This document shows positions 1 through 7,962 of a stretch of 64,000 nt of DNA, in pieces (the stretch's first letter is position 1; the number at the start of each line of letters is the position of its first letter). This DNA is from Verrucomicrobia bacterium Tous-C9LFEB (GTDB lineage: Bacteria; Acidobacteriota; Terriglobia; Terriglobales; Acidobacteriaceae), in the NCBI GenBank assembly GCA_903970445.1, contig CAJCIP010000058.1, positions 1 through 64,000 on the forward strand. The letters are read 5' to 3'. The translations under genes were made by a program, and so were the position numbers. A model generated the notes under the pieces. The model was not told the origin of the DNA, searched no databases, and worked only from the letters and a program-made list of their open reading frames with translations.

Positions 1-2
1 TG

Positions 3-483
3 ATGGAGAAGCACGGCTGGGCGCCTGAGCGCGCCGATGCCGCGCAGATCGAGTACCGCCGCTCCTGACGCTGCTGTAGAAGAAGCCGGGCTTCATGCTC
101 GTGCCGTGGCCGACTCCCGAAGGCCGCGACGACCTCGACCAGTTCTGGCATCAGCACATTCTCGATACCCCAAAGTATGCCGCGGATTGCAATCGTCTTT
201 TCGGCCGCATGATCCACCACAATCCGCACGTGGTTCGCGGCTCCGATCAGGAATCGTACGCCGTGCTAAAGACGCAACGTCTTTACGCGCGCACATTGGC
301 TCGGCACCATACGGCCAGCGCGTCGATGGGGGTTCCTTGGCGGGTTGCGGCTCCTGCGCTGCCACCGATAGCGGCAGTACATGCGATAGCGGTCACTTGG
401 GCGGCGGGCGCTGCGATAGTGGTCACAGCTGCGGTGGTCACGGGTGCGGACATGGATGTGGAGGCAGCTGCGGCGGCCACTAG
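3..483 (+). pseudogene. Decayed glycine-rich domain (GRDP-like) protein, three frames
   Basis: Reading frame by frame reconstructs one broken gene. Frame 3 (3-65) gives a stretch ending in EYRR. Frame 2 (from 62) continues with LLTLL, an in-frame TAG at 77-79, then KKPGFMLVPWPTPE and the segment FWHQHILDTPKYAADC, which resembles the conserved core of bacterial glycine-rich-domain-containing (DUF1399-like) proteins. Around 300-320 the frame shifts again to frame 1, giving a Cys/Gly/His-rich tail (SCGGHGCGHGCGGSCGGH) that ends at TAG 481-483; such tails are typical of this family. Two frameshifts plus a nonsense codon argue for a real pseudogene. The 5' end lies outside the window. Function of the family is not established. 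Confidence 0.6.
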
Positions 484-614
484 CGTTGAGCTTCTGAACT
501 TTCGCCCCCCGGGTCAGACAGCTTAGCCACGAAAAGTTTGGGCCGTCGCTCTTTGAAGGAGCAAGCAGTAGTACCGACGGATGGCCTGCACTCCGGCGCA
601 CTGCGCGGGAATGA

Positions 615-655
615 GCCCACTCATGTCGCGGGTGAGCAAGCGCAATGAATGGGGC
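615..655. repeat. Imperfect inverted repeat, probable interspersed repeat copy
   Basis: Arms GCCCACTCATGTCGCG (615-630) and CGCAATGAATGGGGC (641-655) form an imperfect hairpin around a 10-base loop. I recall similar strings as intergenic repeats in Acidobacteriaceae, but cannot check this here. It lies in the gap between the pseudogene and the DUF262 gene, which otherwise shows nothing recognisable. Confidence 0.4.
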
Positions 656-803
656 ACCCGGCGACGTGGGGCACTCCGTCAAGGTAATAACGGATTACGT
701 CATTTGGGGAACCATGATGACATGGCTGACTAATAGGCAGATTTACCGACAGGATTCCAGAATTACGTGTCTACTGTTAAGTAAAGAACAGCAGAGGTTG
801 ATC

Positions 804-1916
804 ATGGCTCTACACGACGAAATTGAGAATGGTGCGCGAGAGATAGCCACTGACGGATATGCAATTTCCATAGGCGAAATAATAAACATTTATAAAGATG
901 GCGAACTAGATTTGCACCCAGAATTTCAGCGGTTTTTCAGATGGAAGCAAGCACAAAAATCAAAGCTCATCGAATCAATACTCCTCGGCATCCCTCTGCC
1001 GTCCATCTTTGTCTTCCAAAGAACTGACGGGGTTTGGGATGTAATCGATGGACTACAAAGGCTAAGCACGATTTTGGAGTTCGCAGGCGAGCTCAAGGAA
1101 GAAGACGGCGCAAAGAAGCCGCAACTTCCCCTTACAAAAACGCGGTACCTGCCATCTCTCGAAGGTAAGTACTGGAATTCTCCGGATGCCACAAATTCTT
1201 TTGGTGACGCAGAGCGCCGGATGATTAAGAGAGCCAAGATTGACGTAAAAATCATCAAAAGTGATAGCAGTGAAACGAGTAAGTTTGAACTTTTCCAACG
1301 CTTGAACACGGGTGGCTCTATCGCTTCAGATCAAGAAGTTCGCAATTGCCTACTCATTATGAACAACAGAGAAATGTTCAAGTGGATCGAAGAACTCGCC
1401 CAAAATGCGGACTTTCAACTGTGCACTGCTCTTACATCTAGGCAGCTTGAGGAGCGTTACGATCTTGAACTGATACTAAGATTCATGATTTTGAAAGGAT
1501 TGCGCGAGGATCAGCTCGCTTTCGAGGATGTTGGCGATTTTCTGACTGACCAAATGTTGAACATCGCGTCGCTGACTTCTCATTTCAGTCAGCGAAGCTC
1601 AAAGGAGGCCTTTGAGAATACTTTTCGGGCCTTGGTAGCGTCGGGCCTAGAAGATGATTCCTTCAGGAAATACGACGCAAACAAGGGTCGATTTCTCGGA
1701 TCGTTTAGTATTTCGGGTTTTGAGGCCGTGGCAGTTGGTCTAGGTAGCCGTTTTGAGCAGTCAAACTCGCCTGTTAATGGGGAGAGGCTAATCGAAGCAA
1801 TAAAACAGATATGGGGTACTCGAGAATTTACCGAGTATTCAGGGTCTGGGGTGCGAGCAAGCTCTCGCATTCCGCACATAGTGCCACTTGGGCGCAGAAT
1901 CATCGCTAACTTATGA
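804..1916 (+). CDS. DUF262 domain protein (GmrSD-N/ParB-like fold), candidate defence component
   Basis: A 370-residue protein with the DUF262 signature: EFQRFFRW at about residues 40-47 and IDGLQRLSTI at 81-90, the conserved Fxx(R/W) and DGxQRLxT elements. DUF262 proteins are ParB/Srx-fold proteins found in GmrS/GmrD type IV restriction and several phage-defence systems, where the domain is thought to bind or hydrolyse nucleotides. The ATG at 804 is chosen because AGAGG lies about 9 bases upstream and the DUF262 homology begins soon after; an in-frame upstream start at 645 would add 53 residues of unlike composition. Base composition is visibly AT-richer than neighbouring genes, suggesting acquisition. 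It overlaps the next gene by 4 bases, so the two are probably translationally coupled. Nuclease residues of the GmrD C-terminal domain were not recognised. Confidence 0.85.
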   Translation: MALHDEIENGAREIATDGYAISIGEIINIYKDGELDLHPEFQRFFRWKQAQKSKLIESILLGIPLPSIFVFQRTDGVWDVIDGLQRLSTILEFAGELKEEDGAKKPQLPLTKTRYLPSLEGKYWNSPDATNSFGDAERRMIKRAKIDVKIIKSDSSETSKFELFQRLNTGGSIASDQEVRNCLLIMNNREMFKWIEELAQNADFQLCTALTSRQLEERYDLELILRFMILKGLREDQLAFEDVGDFLTDQMLNIASLTSHFSQRSSKEAFENTFRALVASGLEDDSFRKYDANKGRFLGSFSISGFEAVAVGLGSRFEQSNSPVNGERLIEAIKQIWGTREFTEYSGSGVRASSRIPHIVPLGRRIIANL

Positions 1917-2548
1917 CTCCTGTCCGAACACTGGTCGAGCTGGAAGACGCTTTACAGCTAGACGCTAGTTGGCGCCGTAAAGAACTGGCGAGCCTCTATC
2001 TATCCGCAATTGGTGGAAAGGGTGAAGCGCAGAGTCGAGCAATACGTAGCGGTATCGCACTCACATATGCACATTTAGAGGGTTTTGTACGGCAATCAGT
2101 ACGAGTGTATCTCGCCTTTGTACGGGGGCGGAATCTGCGTTATGAGGAACTGGCACACTGTTTTCTATCTCTTAAAGTCTCTCGAATGGTAAGTCATGGC
2201 ACGACAAAGGCGTCGTACTACCATGGTGCGGTTCGAATGCTGATCGAAGATGCGAAGGAGATCGCAATCTTGCCTGAGCCGGAAGTCATCAGCGCACATT
2301 CCAATCTGAGCTTTTCTCGCTTTGTCGAGATTCTCTACTGTGTGAACCTTGACGCGTCGAGGTTTTCACTTCGGGAGCACTTTTTTGACGACGTGATCTT
2401 AGCAAGACGGAACGCGATTGTTCATGGTGAGTTTAGAAAGCCAGTCCTATCGGACTACATCGAAATTCACAATGGCGTGCTGGATATCACAGACCGATTG
2501 GAGCAGATGATAGTGGACGCAGCCTCAAATGCGAAGTACAAACGTTGA
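1913..2548 (+). CDS. HEPN-like protein (MAE_28990/MAE_18760 type), predicted RNase
   Basis: A 211-residue, mostly alpha-helical protein containing the HEPN catalytic motif RNxxxH: R166-N167 and H171 in the string ARRNAIVHGEF. The layout, an early helix with ALTYAHLEGFVRQ and a late RNxxxH, fits the MAE_28990/MAE_18760 HEPN family. HEPN proteins with this motif are usually metal-independent RNases in toxin-antitoxin, CRISPR and abortive-infection systems. The start overlaps the DUF262 stop (ATGA), so the pair looks like one functional unit. I infer a two-component defence module in which DUF262 senses or regulates and HEPN is the effector. No other effector or methyltransferase gene is adjacent. 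Confidence 0.75.
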   Translation: MTPVRTLVELEDALQLDASWRRKELASLYLSAIGGKGEAQSRAIRSGIALTYAHLEGFVRQSVRVYLAFVRGRNLRYEELAHCFLSLKVSRMVSHGTTKASYYHGAVRMLIEDAKEIAILPEPEVISAHSNLSFSRFVEILYCVNLDASRFSLREHFFDDVILARRNAIVHGEFRKPVLSDYIEIHNGVLDITDRLEQMIVDAASNAKYKR

Positions 2549-2643
2549 TGTTCCGCCCGCAGTACGCATGGCTCAATATTTGATTGCGCGCAGACATGGA
2601 TTCCGTCGCATCTTTACAGGCCAGATCACTATTATCATTGCTC

Positions 2644-3132
2644 TTAGGTTTCATAATCAGTGACGCTAACCATGCGTTGTCCAGCCGCGCGAAGCAGTAG
2701 GTTGCATGCGTTCTCGATTTCTTCGGCACGCAAGCGGCCGGAGCGAATGAAGAAATACTTGGAATAGAGGAAAGTCCAGTCTTCCTCGTAGAACACTGCG
2801 AGGCCGTGGGGAGCCTTGACCATTAGCTTCTCGCGCTGGATACCGACGCCAGAACCTAACGTTGCGTTACCTCCCGCACCGATAACGAAATCAAACGCTA
2901 CCGCCGGAATGCCCGAGACTTCGCCCTGCATGTAATGGTAAGTGCGTGCGCGGAAGAATATGCCTCGGATTTCGGGAGAGGGTGCGATCTGCTTACGAGG
3001 GTCTATCTGAAGGTCGTATTTAGCAGCGAGCGCTTTCCATCCAGCCCTGCGCTTTCGTTCGCGCAAGACTAGATAAGCTATAAGTCCGCCTACAAAGCAA
3101 GCGAGGAGGAAGATGGCCAACGTAGGGGGCAT
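2644..3132 (-). CDS. Single-pass membrane protein, paralogue A of a local family
   Basis: A 162-residue protein with one N-terminal transmembrane helix (about residues 4-24), a basic stop-transfer RERKRR, then a soluble domain. The soluble part shares the order IAPxPxIRGxxF, YxMQG, FDxxIGxG, GSGVGxQR and WTFLYS with the proteins at 4577-5116 and 3194-3560, so the three are paralogues. I do not recognise a named family or function. The GSGVGxQR region may be a turn-rich surface loop. The gene is on the opposite strand to the DUF262/HEPN pair and converges with it. Confidence 0.65.
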   Translation of the reverse strand: MPPTLAIFLLACFVGGLIAYLVLRERKRRAGWKALAAKYDLQIDPRKQIAPSPEIRGIFFRARTYHYMQGEVSGIPAVAFDFVIGAGGNATLGSGVGIQREKLMVKAPHGLAVFYEEDWTFLYSKYFFIRSGRLRAEEIENACNLLLRAAGQRMVSVTDYET

Positions 3133-3193
3133 GGGGAAGTCTAACTAAGTTATATCCAGCATCGGAACTTGCTAGCTAACGAATGCCGCGTTA

Positions 3194-3562
3194 CTACCGC
3201 AGCATCTTCACGGGCCGGATTACGATGCCGCCCGGCACGTCCACGCCGATGGAGCTTCGCTCCATGCCGTCTGCTGGAGCCACCATCAACTGATCCCACA
3301 GCCGCTCGATGTCGTCGGCGTCGAGGTGCAGCTTGTGTCGGAATAAGGGCCCGGTGTAAAGAAAGCTCCAATCACCTGCGCGCTTGAGGATGAGGCCTCG
3401 GGATGTAGCGGGTGCGCTGAGGACTGGCCGTTGCACGCCGACGCCTGATCCGCCGAAGTTTCCTCGCCCGAAACCGATGCGGTAGTCGAATGCCACCAAG
3501 GGCACGCCGTGGATGCGGCCCTGCATGTACCTGGTGTACGAGGCGGCAAAGAAGCGTGATGG
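3194..3562 (-). pseudogene. N-terminally truncated paralogue B of the local membrane-protein family
   Basis: From the first Met at 3526 this reads as 110 residues closely matching the C-terminal two thirds of the 4577-5116 protein (DDIERLWDQLMVAPADG, then VPGGIVIRPVKM). Homology extends upstream of that Met without a start codon (SRFFAASYTRYMQG), and an in-frame TAA lies close to the boundary with the HTH gene. The membrane helix and about 45 N-terminal residues of the paralogue are missing. The sequence therefore looks like a gene cut off by arrival of the HTH/DUF4258-like pair. Residual translation from 3526 cannot be excluded. Confidence 0.65.
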
Positions 3563-3590
3563 CTCGCTACTTAGGCGGGGTTCTGCTTAG

Positions 3591-4127
3591 TTATGCCGCC
3601 TTCGTCTGCACTGTCCATCCCTGAATGGCGTCCACTTTCGCGATGACGCGTTGATCCGGCCCAACATGCGATGTCCACATCTGCTTCGCGACACGCTCCA
3701 TCAATTCCGGCTGCTTGAAAGCCTCAATCACGCTCAAGCTCATCACCATCAGACGCACCAGCTTGTCGTTCGAAGGCGTGAGCCGCGCCCCGTTTTCGAG
3801 TCGACAGTACTGCTCACTAGTAATTCCAAGCAGTTCGGCAAAGTCTTTCGAAGACTTGCCCACACGCTTCCGCAGAAATCGTAGCTCTTGACCGGTAAGC
3901 GGCGCTTCCTTAGACAGCAGCGTGACCGCAATCCAAGTCAGCAAATCCGGGAGACGCGGAATAGCCGCCCTTTGCTCCTGCGTTTCTCGGTCCACTTCAT
4001 ACTCGACCCCAACCAGGTACACGTTCGTCAATCCCGACCCCACGAAGTGGTACGGTTTCCGCATTGTCGAGGTTTTTGCTTCGATCTTTCGGATGTTTCG
4101 CGCCTTCGCTTTCTCTGCGGTGCCCAT
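3591..4127 (-). CDS. HTH (XRE-type) antitoxin-like protein
   Basis: A 178-residue protein. The N-terminal part (YHFVGSGLTNVYLVGVEYE) followed by ELRFLRKRVGKSSKDFAELLGITSEQYCRLENG matches the pattern of MqsA/YgiT-like and related antitoxins, in which a substrate segment precedes a helix-turn-helix at roughly residues 80-115. It is directly downstream of the DUF4258-like gene, as in a type II toxin-antitoxin operon with toxin first. ATG 4127 is preferred, with AGGA six bases upstream; a TTG at 4139 would overlap the toxin stop by 4 bases. The protein is expected to bind its own promoter. No zinc-finger cysteines like those of E. coli MqsA are present. Confidence 0.65.
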   Translation of the reverse strand: MGTAEKAKARNIRKIEAKTSTMRKPYHFVGSGLTNVYLVGVEYEVDRETQEQRAAIPRLPDLLTWIAVTLLSKEAPLTGQELRFLRKRVGKSSKDFAELLGITSEQYCRLENGARLTPSNDKLVRLMVMSLSVIEAFKQPELMERVAKQMWTSHVGPDQRVIAKVDAIQGWTVQTKAA

Positions 4128-4135
4128 ACATTTCC

Positions 4136-4513
4136 TCAATACTTCGTAATCACCAGAATCTGAAGCTGCTCGTCTTTGACCGCGATGATCAGCGTCAGTT
4201 CGTCATCGTCGAGGTCTTCACCTTCCAGCTTGTACGTCCAGTTCCGGTGCTCGTCGCTCCACTTCGGCTTGCCCGCCAGCTTCCATTCACTACGCAGCAT
4301 GTGCTGGATGTCGTCCATGCTCACGTTCCGATAGCTGCGATCTTTCTTCGAGTGCCACGATTCCTGAACGGTGCCATAAAGAACGATCTGCTGCACCCGA
4401 ACGCGCAAATTGTCTTCGCTAAGCGCCTCAGGTCGCTGCGCCGAACTTGCGTTTATATCAATTTTAGACTTTGACCCAGGGAATTGGGCAACACCCTTTT
4501 TGGGGAAAGGCAT
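4136..4513 (-). CDS. DUF4258-like small protein, candidate toxin
   Basis: A 125-residue protein from ATG 4513. The segment ESWHSKKDRSYRNVSMDDI followed by a beta-rich stretch (LTLIIAVKDEQLQILVITKY) has the order seen in DUF4258 proteins: an N-terminal HxxxR-like region, a helix with a SxxDI pattern, and paired strands. DUF4258 proteins are often partnered with HTH antitoxins, and that partner follows immediately. An alternative TTG start at 4552 adds 13 residues; no strong ribosome site marks either. The toxin assignment rests mainly on the gene pairing and is an inference. Confidence 0.5.
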   Translation of the reverse strand: MPFPKKGVAQFPGSKSKIDINASSAQRPEALSEDNLRVRVQQIVLYGTVQESWHSKKDRSYRNVSMDDIQHMLRSEWKLAGKPKWSDEHRNWTYKLEGEDLDDDELTLIIAVKDEQLQILVITKY

Positions 4514-4576
4514 AATTCTGTCGGGTTTTTGACCCAAGACGCGCACCCTCAACAGCTACGGAATCGGCCAAGTCTA

Positions 4577-5116
4577 TCAACTAGTGCTATTCCTGTGCAT
4601 CCTTACAGGCCGGATGACGATGCCTCCTGGCACATCCTCTCCGAATGAGGCTCGTTCTATGCCGTCTGCTGGGGCGACCAGCAACTGGTCCCATAAGCGC
4701 TCGATGTCGTTGGCGTCGAGGCGGTGGGTTTTGACAAAGAAAGGCCACGAGTAGAGGAACGTCCAACCATCGACACGCGCGGGAGCCAGTTTGCGGGAGA
4801 TAGCGGCGGCATCGCGAACGTTGCGTTGCACGCCGACGCCGCTTCCAGATTGTCTGCCGCGCCCGAAGCCGATGTTGTAATCAAACGCGACCACCGCAAG
4901 GCCACGAATGCGGCCTTGCATGTAGCGCTTGTAGGTCGCCGAGAAGATCCAACCGCGGATGCCGGGGTCGGGCGCTATGGGTCTCGATGGATTGATCTCT
5001 AGGTTGTATTTTTCGGCGAGCGCGAGCAGGCCCTCGCGTCGCTTCTTCTCGATAAGAAGCCACCACAGCAATAGCGGCAGGCCGATCACAATCACGACGA
5101 GGAGGAATGGAGCCAC
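4577..5116 (-). CDS. Single-pass membrane protein, paralogue C of a local family
   Basis: A 179-residue protein with an N-terminal transmembrane segment (about residues 3-21), a basic cluster EKKRRE, and the shared soluble domain containing IAPDPGIRG, YKRYMQG, FDYNIGFGRG, GSGVGVQR, WTFLYS and VPGGIVIRPVRM. It is the intact reference copy for the truncated paralogue at 3194-3562. Function unknown. The soluble domain is most simply predicted as cytoplasmic, given positive charges after the helix. Confidence 0.65.
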   Translation of the reverse strand: MAPFLLVVIVIGLPLLLWWLLIEKKRREGLLALAEKYNLEINPSRPIAPDPGIRGWIFSATYKRYMQGRIRGLAVVAFDYNIGFGRGRQSGSGVGVQRNVRDAAAISRKLAPARVDGWTFLYSWPFFVKTHRLDANDIERLWDQLLVAPADGIERASFGEDVPGGIVIRPVRMHRNSTS

Positions 5117-5161
5117 GGATCACCATCTTGTCCGGCCAGTGCTAGATGACTCGCCTCGTGG

Positions 5162-6067
5162 CTAGCTCAGGTCTTCCGTAGTATCGCCCTTGGCTATGCC
5201 GATGATGGAGAGCTGGTTCGCCTGCGTGCGCTCTGCCACGCCGGTGAGCTCGATCCAGCGGATGGTGCCGTCGCCGCCGAGGATTTCGCCGGACCACTCC
5301 AGGTGGTCACCCTCCTCCTCGATGGAGGCCGTCGCTTCGGAGAAGCGATCGCGCTCCGCGGGTTGGACGATCTTCTCGGCGAGCATCTCTACCGAGAGCG
5401 GACCCTGCGTGCGGGGACGGCCAAACAGCTTGTACATCTGATCGTTCTCCCACGTGAAGCGGCCGGTGTCCAGCACCCACGTGAACGTGCCGAAGTTGCC
5501 TGCGTCGAGTGCGAGGTTGAGGCGAGAGGAGGCCTTGTTGAGGATGTCCGTTGTCGCCTCGTGTAGCGCGTTCAGCCGCCGCTGCTCCAGCAACGCCGTC
5601 GCCTGGCGGGCGAGCGCTTCGAGGGCCCTGAGTTGCGGCTCGGTGAGCTCCCGCGGTTTCTGGTCGATGACGCAGACCGTGCCCAGCACGTGGCCCTTCG
5701 GATCGATGATAGGGGCACCCGCGTAGAAGCGCACCTGATGTTCGCCCGTGACGAGCGGATTCTCGTAGAAGCGAGAATCTTTGGTGGCGTCCGGCACGAC
5801 CATCGTTTTCGCGTTCCCGAGTGTATGCGCGCAGAAGCTCATTTCGCGTGACGTTTCGACGATATCCAGATTGCGTGCCGCTTTGAAGAACTGGCGGTCC
5901 CGGCCGACGAGCGAGACGAGCGAGACGGGAGCGTCGCAGATGTAGGCGGCCAGCTCCGCGAGATCGTCGAATACCTGCTCGTGTTCCGTGTCCAGTACCT
6001 TGTACGCATCGAGCGCGGCGAGGCGTTGGTCCTCGGCATGCGGCGTGAGTGTCGTGCGCTCTGTCAT
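5162..6067 (-). CDS. GAF-PAS sensor protein without an output domain
   Basis: A 301-residue soluble protein. Residues about 12-165 form a GAF domain of the type following RLAALDAYKVLDT (VFDDLAELAAYICDAP, FYAGAPIIDPKGHVLGTVCVID). Residues about 175-295 form a PAS_3-like fold with a PAC-type end (WTGEI-like WSGEILGGDGTIRWIELTG). This architecture usually precedes a histidine kinase or GGDEF domain; here the gene stops after the PAS, so it is either a stand-alone sensor acting on another protein or a truncated form. No DNA-binding or catalytic motif is visible. It stands alone, divergent from the DUF3606 gene. Confidence 0.85.
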   Translation of the reverse strand: MTERTTLTPHAEDQRLAALDAYKVLDTEHEQVFDDLAELAAYICDAPVSLVSLVGRDRQFFKAARNLDIVETSREMSFCAHTLGNAKTMVVPDATKDSRFYENPLVTGEHQVRFYAGAPIIDPKGHVLGTVCVIDQKPRELTEPQLRALEALARQATALLEQRRLNALHEATTDILNKASSRLNLALDAGNFGTFTWVLDTGRFTWENDQMYKLFGRPRTQGPLSVEMLAEKIVQPAERDRFSEATASIEEEGDHLEWSGEILGGDGTIRWIELTGVAERTQANQLSIIGIAKGDTTEDLS

Positions 6068-6205
6068 AGGTTTGATGTTTCGTTCTTCCGGTTAGCAGAT
6101 TCTACCCGTGTTCCAGGATTTGCGTTTGATGAAGCGGCGCGAGCTTCCGCGGTACATCCCGAAGCGCCAAGAGCTTCTCTTACAAGAAACAGAAACGAGG
6201 AACGC

Positions 6206-6451
6206 ATGTCCAAGCACGAGACGGTAGAGCATGAGCAGAAGTCGAAGGAACACCAGCCGCACGCACCGCATGAGGAACCGACGAAAAGCCCGCACGATCC
6301 CAAAGAGATCAACCCGAAACTAGCTTCGGATATCGCGTACTGGTCGAAAGAGTTCGGCGTCACAGGCGAGAAGCTGCACGAAGCGATCCGCGCCCACGGC
6401 ACGCACGTTGACAAGGTGCGTGCGGCGTTGCACTCGCACAAGACTGCCTAG
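6206..6451 (+). CDS. DUF3606 small protein
   Basis: An 81-residue protein. The N-terminal half is low complexity (Glu/His/Lys/Pro-rich); the C-terminal half (IAYWSKEFGVTGEKLHEAIR and then VDKVRAAL) matches the DUF3606 pattern YWxxxFGVxxxxLxxAVxxxGxxxxxVxxxL. ATG 6206 is chosen because ACGAGG lies five bases upstream; longer in-frame reading back to 5981 overlaps the divergent GAF gene and lacks support. Family function is unknown. The stop overlaps the convergent thioesterase gene by 4 bases. Confidence 0.8.
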   Translation: MSKHETVEHEQKSKEHQPHAPHEEPTKSPHDPKEINPKLASDIAYWSKEFGVTGEKLHEAIRAHGTHVDKVRAALHSHKTA

Positions 6452-6861
6452 ATCACGATAAAGAGTCCGGTAGCTTTCGCCAGCAGGGTTCCTGCTCCAT
6501 CGTGGAGCTCTGCAGTGTGAAAAAGCTTGCGGCCTTCACGACGCAGATGCGTTCCTGTAAGTTGAAGCGGGACATTTAACGGCGCGGGCCGCAGGTAGTC
6601 CACTTCCATATGCCGCGTCATCGCGCGAACGCCGAGTGGATGGTTGAGCTTGCTCATTGCCTCGTCCATGAGCGTGGCAATGATGCCGCCATGCAGATAG
6701 CCGGGGTGGCCTTCGAAGTTGCGGCCCAGGTTGACGGTTGATGTGGCGCGCAAACCGTACGCATTGTCCGCGTGTCCGAGCGTGCTGTGTGTGGCAAACA
6801 CCAGGTGGAGACCCTGCGGGTTGGTCGTGCCGCATCCGAAGCAATGGTTAGGTGAAGCCAA
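6448..6861 (-). CDS. PaaI-type hotdog thioesterase
   Basis: A 137-residue hotdog-fold protein. The N-terminal CFGCG motif is characteristic of one acyl-CoA thioesterase branch, and the central HPGYLHGGIIATLMDEAM contains the HGG(I/A)xxxxxDE active-site helix of PaaI-type enzymes, which hydrolyse acyl- or aryl-CoA thioesters. It probably acts as a homotetramer in the cytoplasm; the substrate cannot be predicted. The only workable start is TTG at 6861, just before SPNHCFGCG. Confidence 0.85.
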   Translation of the reverse strand: MASPNHCFGCGTTNPQGLHLVFATHSTLGHADNAYGLRATSTVNLGRNFEGHPGYLHGGIIATLMDEAMSKLNHPLGVRAMTRHMEVDYLRPAPLNVPLQLTGTHLRREGRKLFHTAELHDGAGTLLAKATGLFIVI

Positions 6862-6952
6862 GTTTTGAACCTATTTCAAGCTGAAGATTTGTGGCGCTGT
6901 TGGAAGCAGGCAGATCCTCCGCCTTCGGCGAAGGATGACGATACGAGAGGTT

Positions 6953-7780
6953 CTAGCGCTTGTTTACGGCGTCGTCCAGGTCGTCGATCTTCTCGACTAC
7001 TGTGTTGAGCTTGCGGGCGAGCGCTTGAATTTCGGCTTCGGCGCGGCGGTTCACTTCGAAGTCCAACTCGCTGCGCACGCGATCCTTCAGATCCTGCCGG
7101 TTCTGGCTCATCATGATCACCGGCGCTTGAATCGCCGCGAGCATCGACAGGAACAGGTTTAGGAGGATGAACGGGTAAGGGTCCCAAGCGCGGCCCTTGA
7201 GGAAGATGTTGATCAACGTGTAGACAATCAGCGTTACAGCAAAGGTGATGATGAACGACCAGGAACCGCCAAACGATGCGACCTTGTCGGCGATGCGCTG
7301 GCCGAATGTTTCCTGGTCATCAATTACCTGATTCGGATTCTTGCTTGCACGCCCGCGCACCAGCGCCTGCGTGGAATGAATCTCCCGCGCCAGCACCGTG
7401 AGCATGTCCATGCCCGCCATCGGCTTGCGTGTTAGCAGCACCGAGATGTCATGTTGGTCGACCTCCAGGCAAACGGTCTTCTCTAACGCCACCGCCGTCG
7501 TTTGGTGGGTCGTCGTCTCCAGCATGGAAGCAAAGCCGAAGAAGTCTCCATGGCGCGGCTCGGAGAACACAACGTCCTGGCCGTCTTCATCGATGAGCGT
7601 AAGTCGCACGCTGCCGTCCATGACGACGAAGGCGCGCGTGCTCGGTTCCCCGGCCTTGTAGATACGCTGACGCGCCTGAAACTCACGCATTTCGACTTGT
7701 GAGGCAAGCACAGAGAGCTCGTCGTCATCAAGCAACGAGAAGAGCGGGACGTGGCGGAGTTCGAGTGGGTCGCAGGGCAT
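6953..7780 (-). CDS. Cyclic-nucleotide-binding domain / DUF1003 membrane protein
   Basis: A 275-residue protein with two parts. Residues about 10-130 form a cNMP-binding (CAP effector) domain (FQARQRIYKAGEPSTRAFVV, DFFGFASML); the classical phosphate-binding Arg of the cassette is not obvious, so ligand binding is uncertain. Residues about 165-275 form a DUF1003 domain with two transmembrane helices (FIITFAVTLIVYTLINIFL and PFILLNLFLSMLAAIQAPVI) and a coiled tail after NRQDLKDR, the conserved DUF1003 end. DUF1003 function is unknown; this domain pairing occurs in several phyla. Single gene. Confidence 0.85.
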   Translation of the reverse strand: MPCDPLELRHVPLFSLLDDDELSVLASQVEMREFQARQRIYKAGEPSTRAFVVMDGSVRLTLIDEDGQDVVFSEPRHGDFFGFASMLETTTHQTTAVALEKTVCLEVDQHDISVLLTRKPMAGMDMLTVLAREIHSTQALVRGRASKNPNQVIDDQETFGQRIADKVASFGGSWSFIITFAVTLIVYTLINIFLKGRAWDPYPFILLNLFLSMLAAIQAPVIMMSQNRQDLKDRVRSELDFEVNRRAEAEIQALARKLNTVVEKIDDLDDAVNKR

Positions 7781-7962
7781 AGGAAACCTAGTGGCGAGTG
7801 GCTAGTGATTCGTGACGGTATTGCTCGCACGACATTGTAGCCTTGCGCTGTCACGAATGTGTTGCAGCCGATTCTCGCTTGATTCGTAAATGTACGGAAG
7901 CCTTCTACAGTCAAGCAAGCTTGAGTTAGATCCTTAGCCTCGCCATCGCCACGAACCGCTCG
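7781..7962. other. Intergenic gap with low-complexity AGTGG string
   Basis: At about 7790-7815, directly upstream of the DUF1003 gene, is a string built from TAGTGG/CGAGTGG/TAGTGAT words like those at 11645-11692. Nothing else recognisable is present. Confidence 0.4.

Noticed and set aside
37-483. Single open frame of 148 codons at the window start
   Set aside because: Only its last third is meaningful; the first part is out of frame with the GRDP-like core. It is better described as a pseudogene in three frames.
5162-6067. GAF-PAS protein as part of a histidine kinase split by frameshift
   Set aside because: No HisKA or HATPase sequence was found in any frame between 5117 and 5162 or in neighbouring genes.
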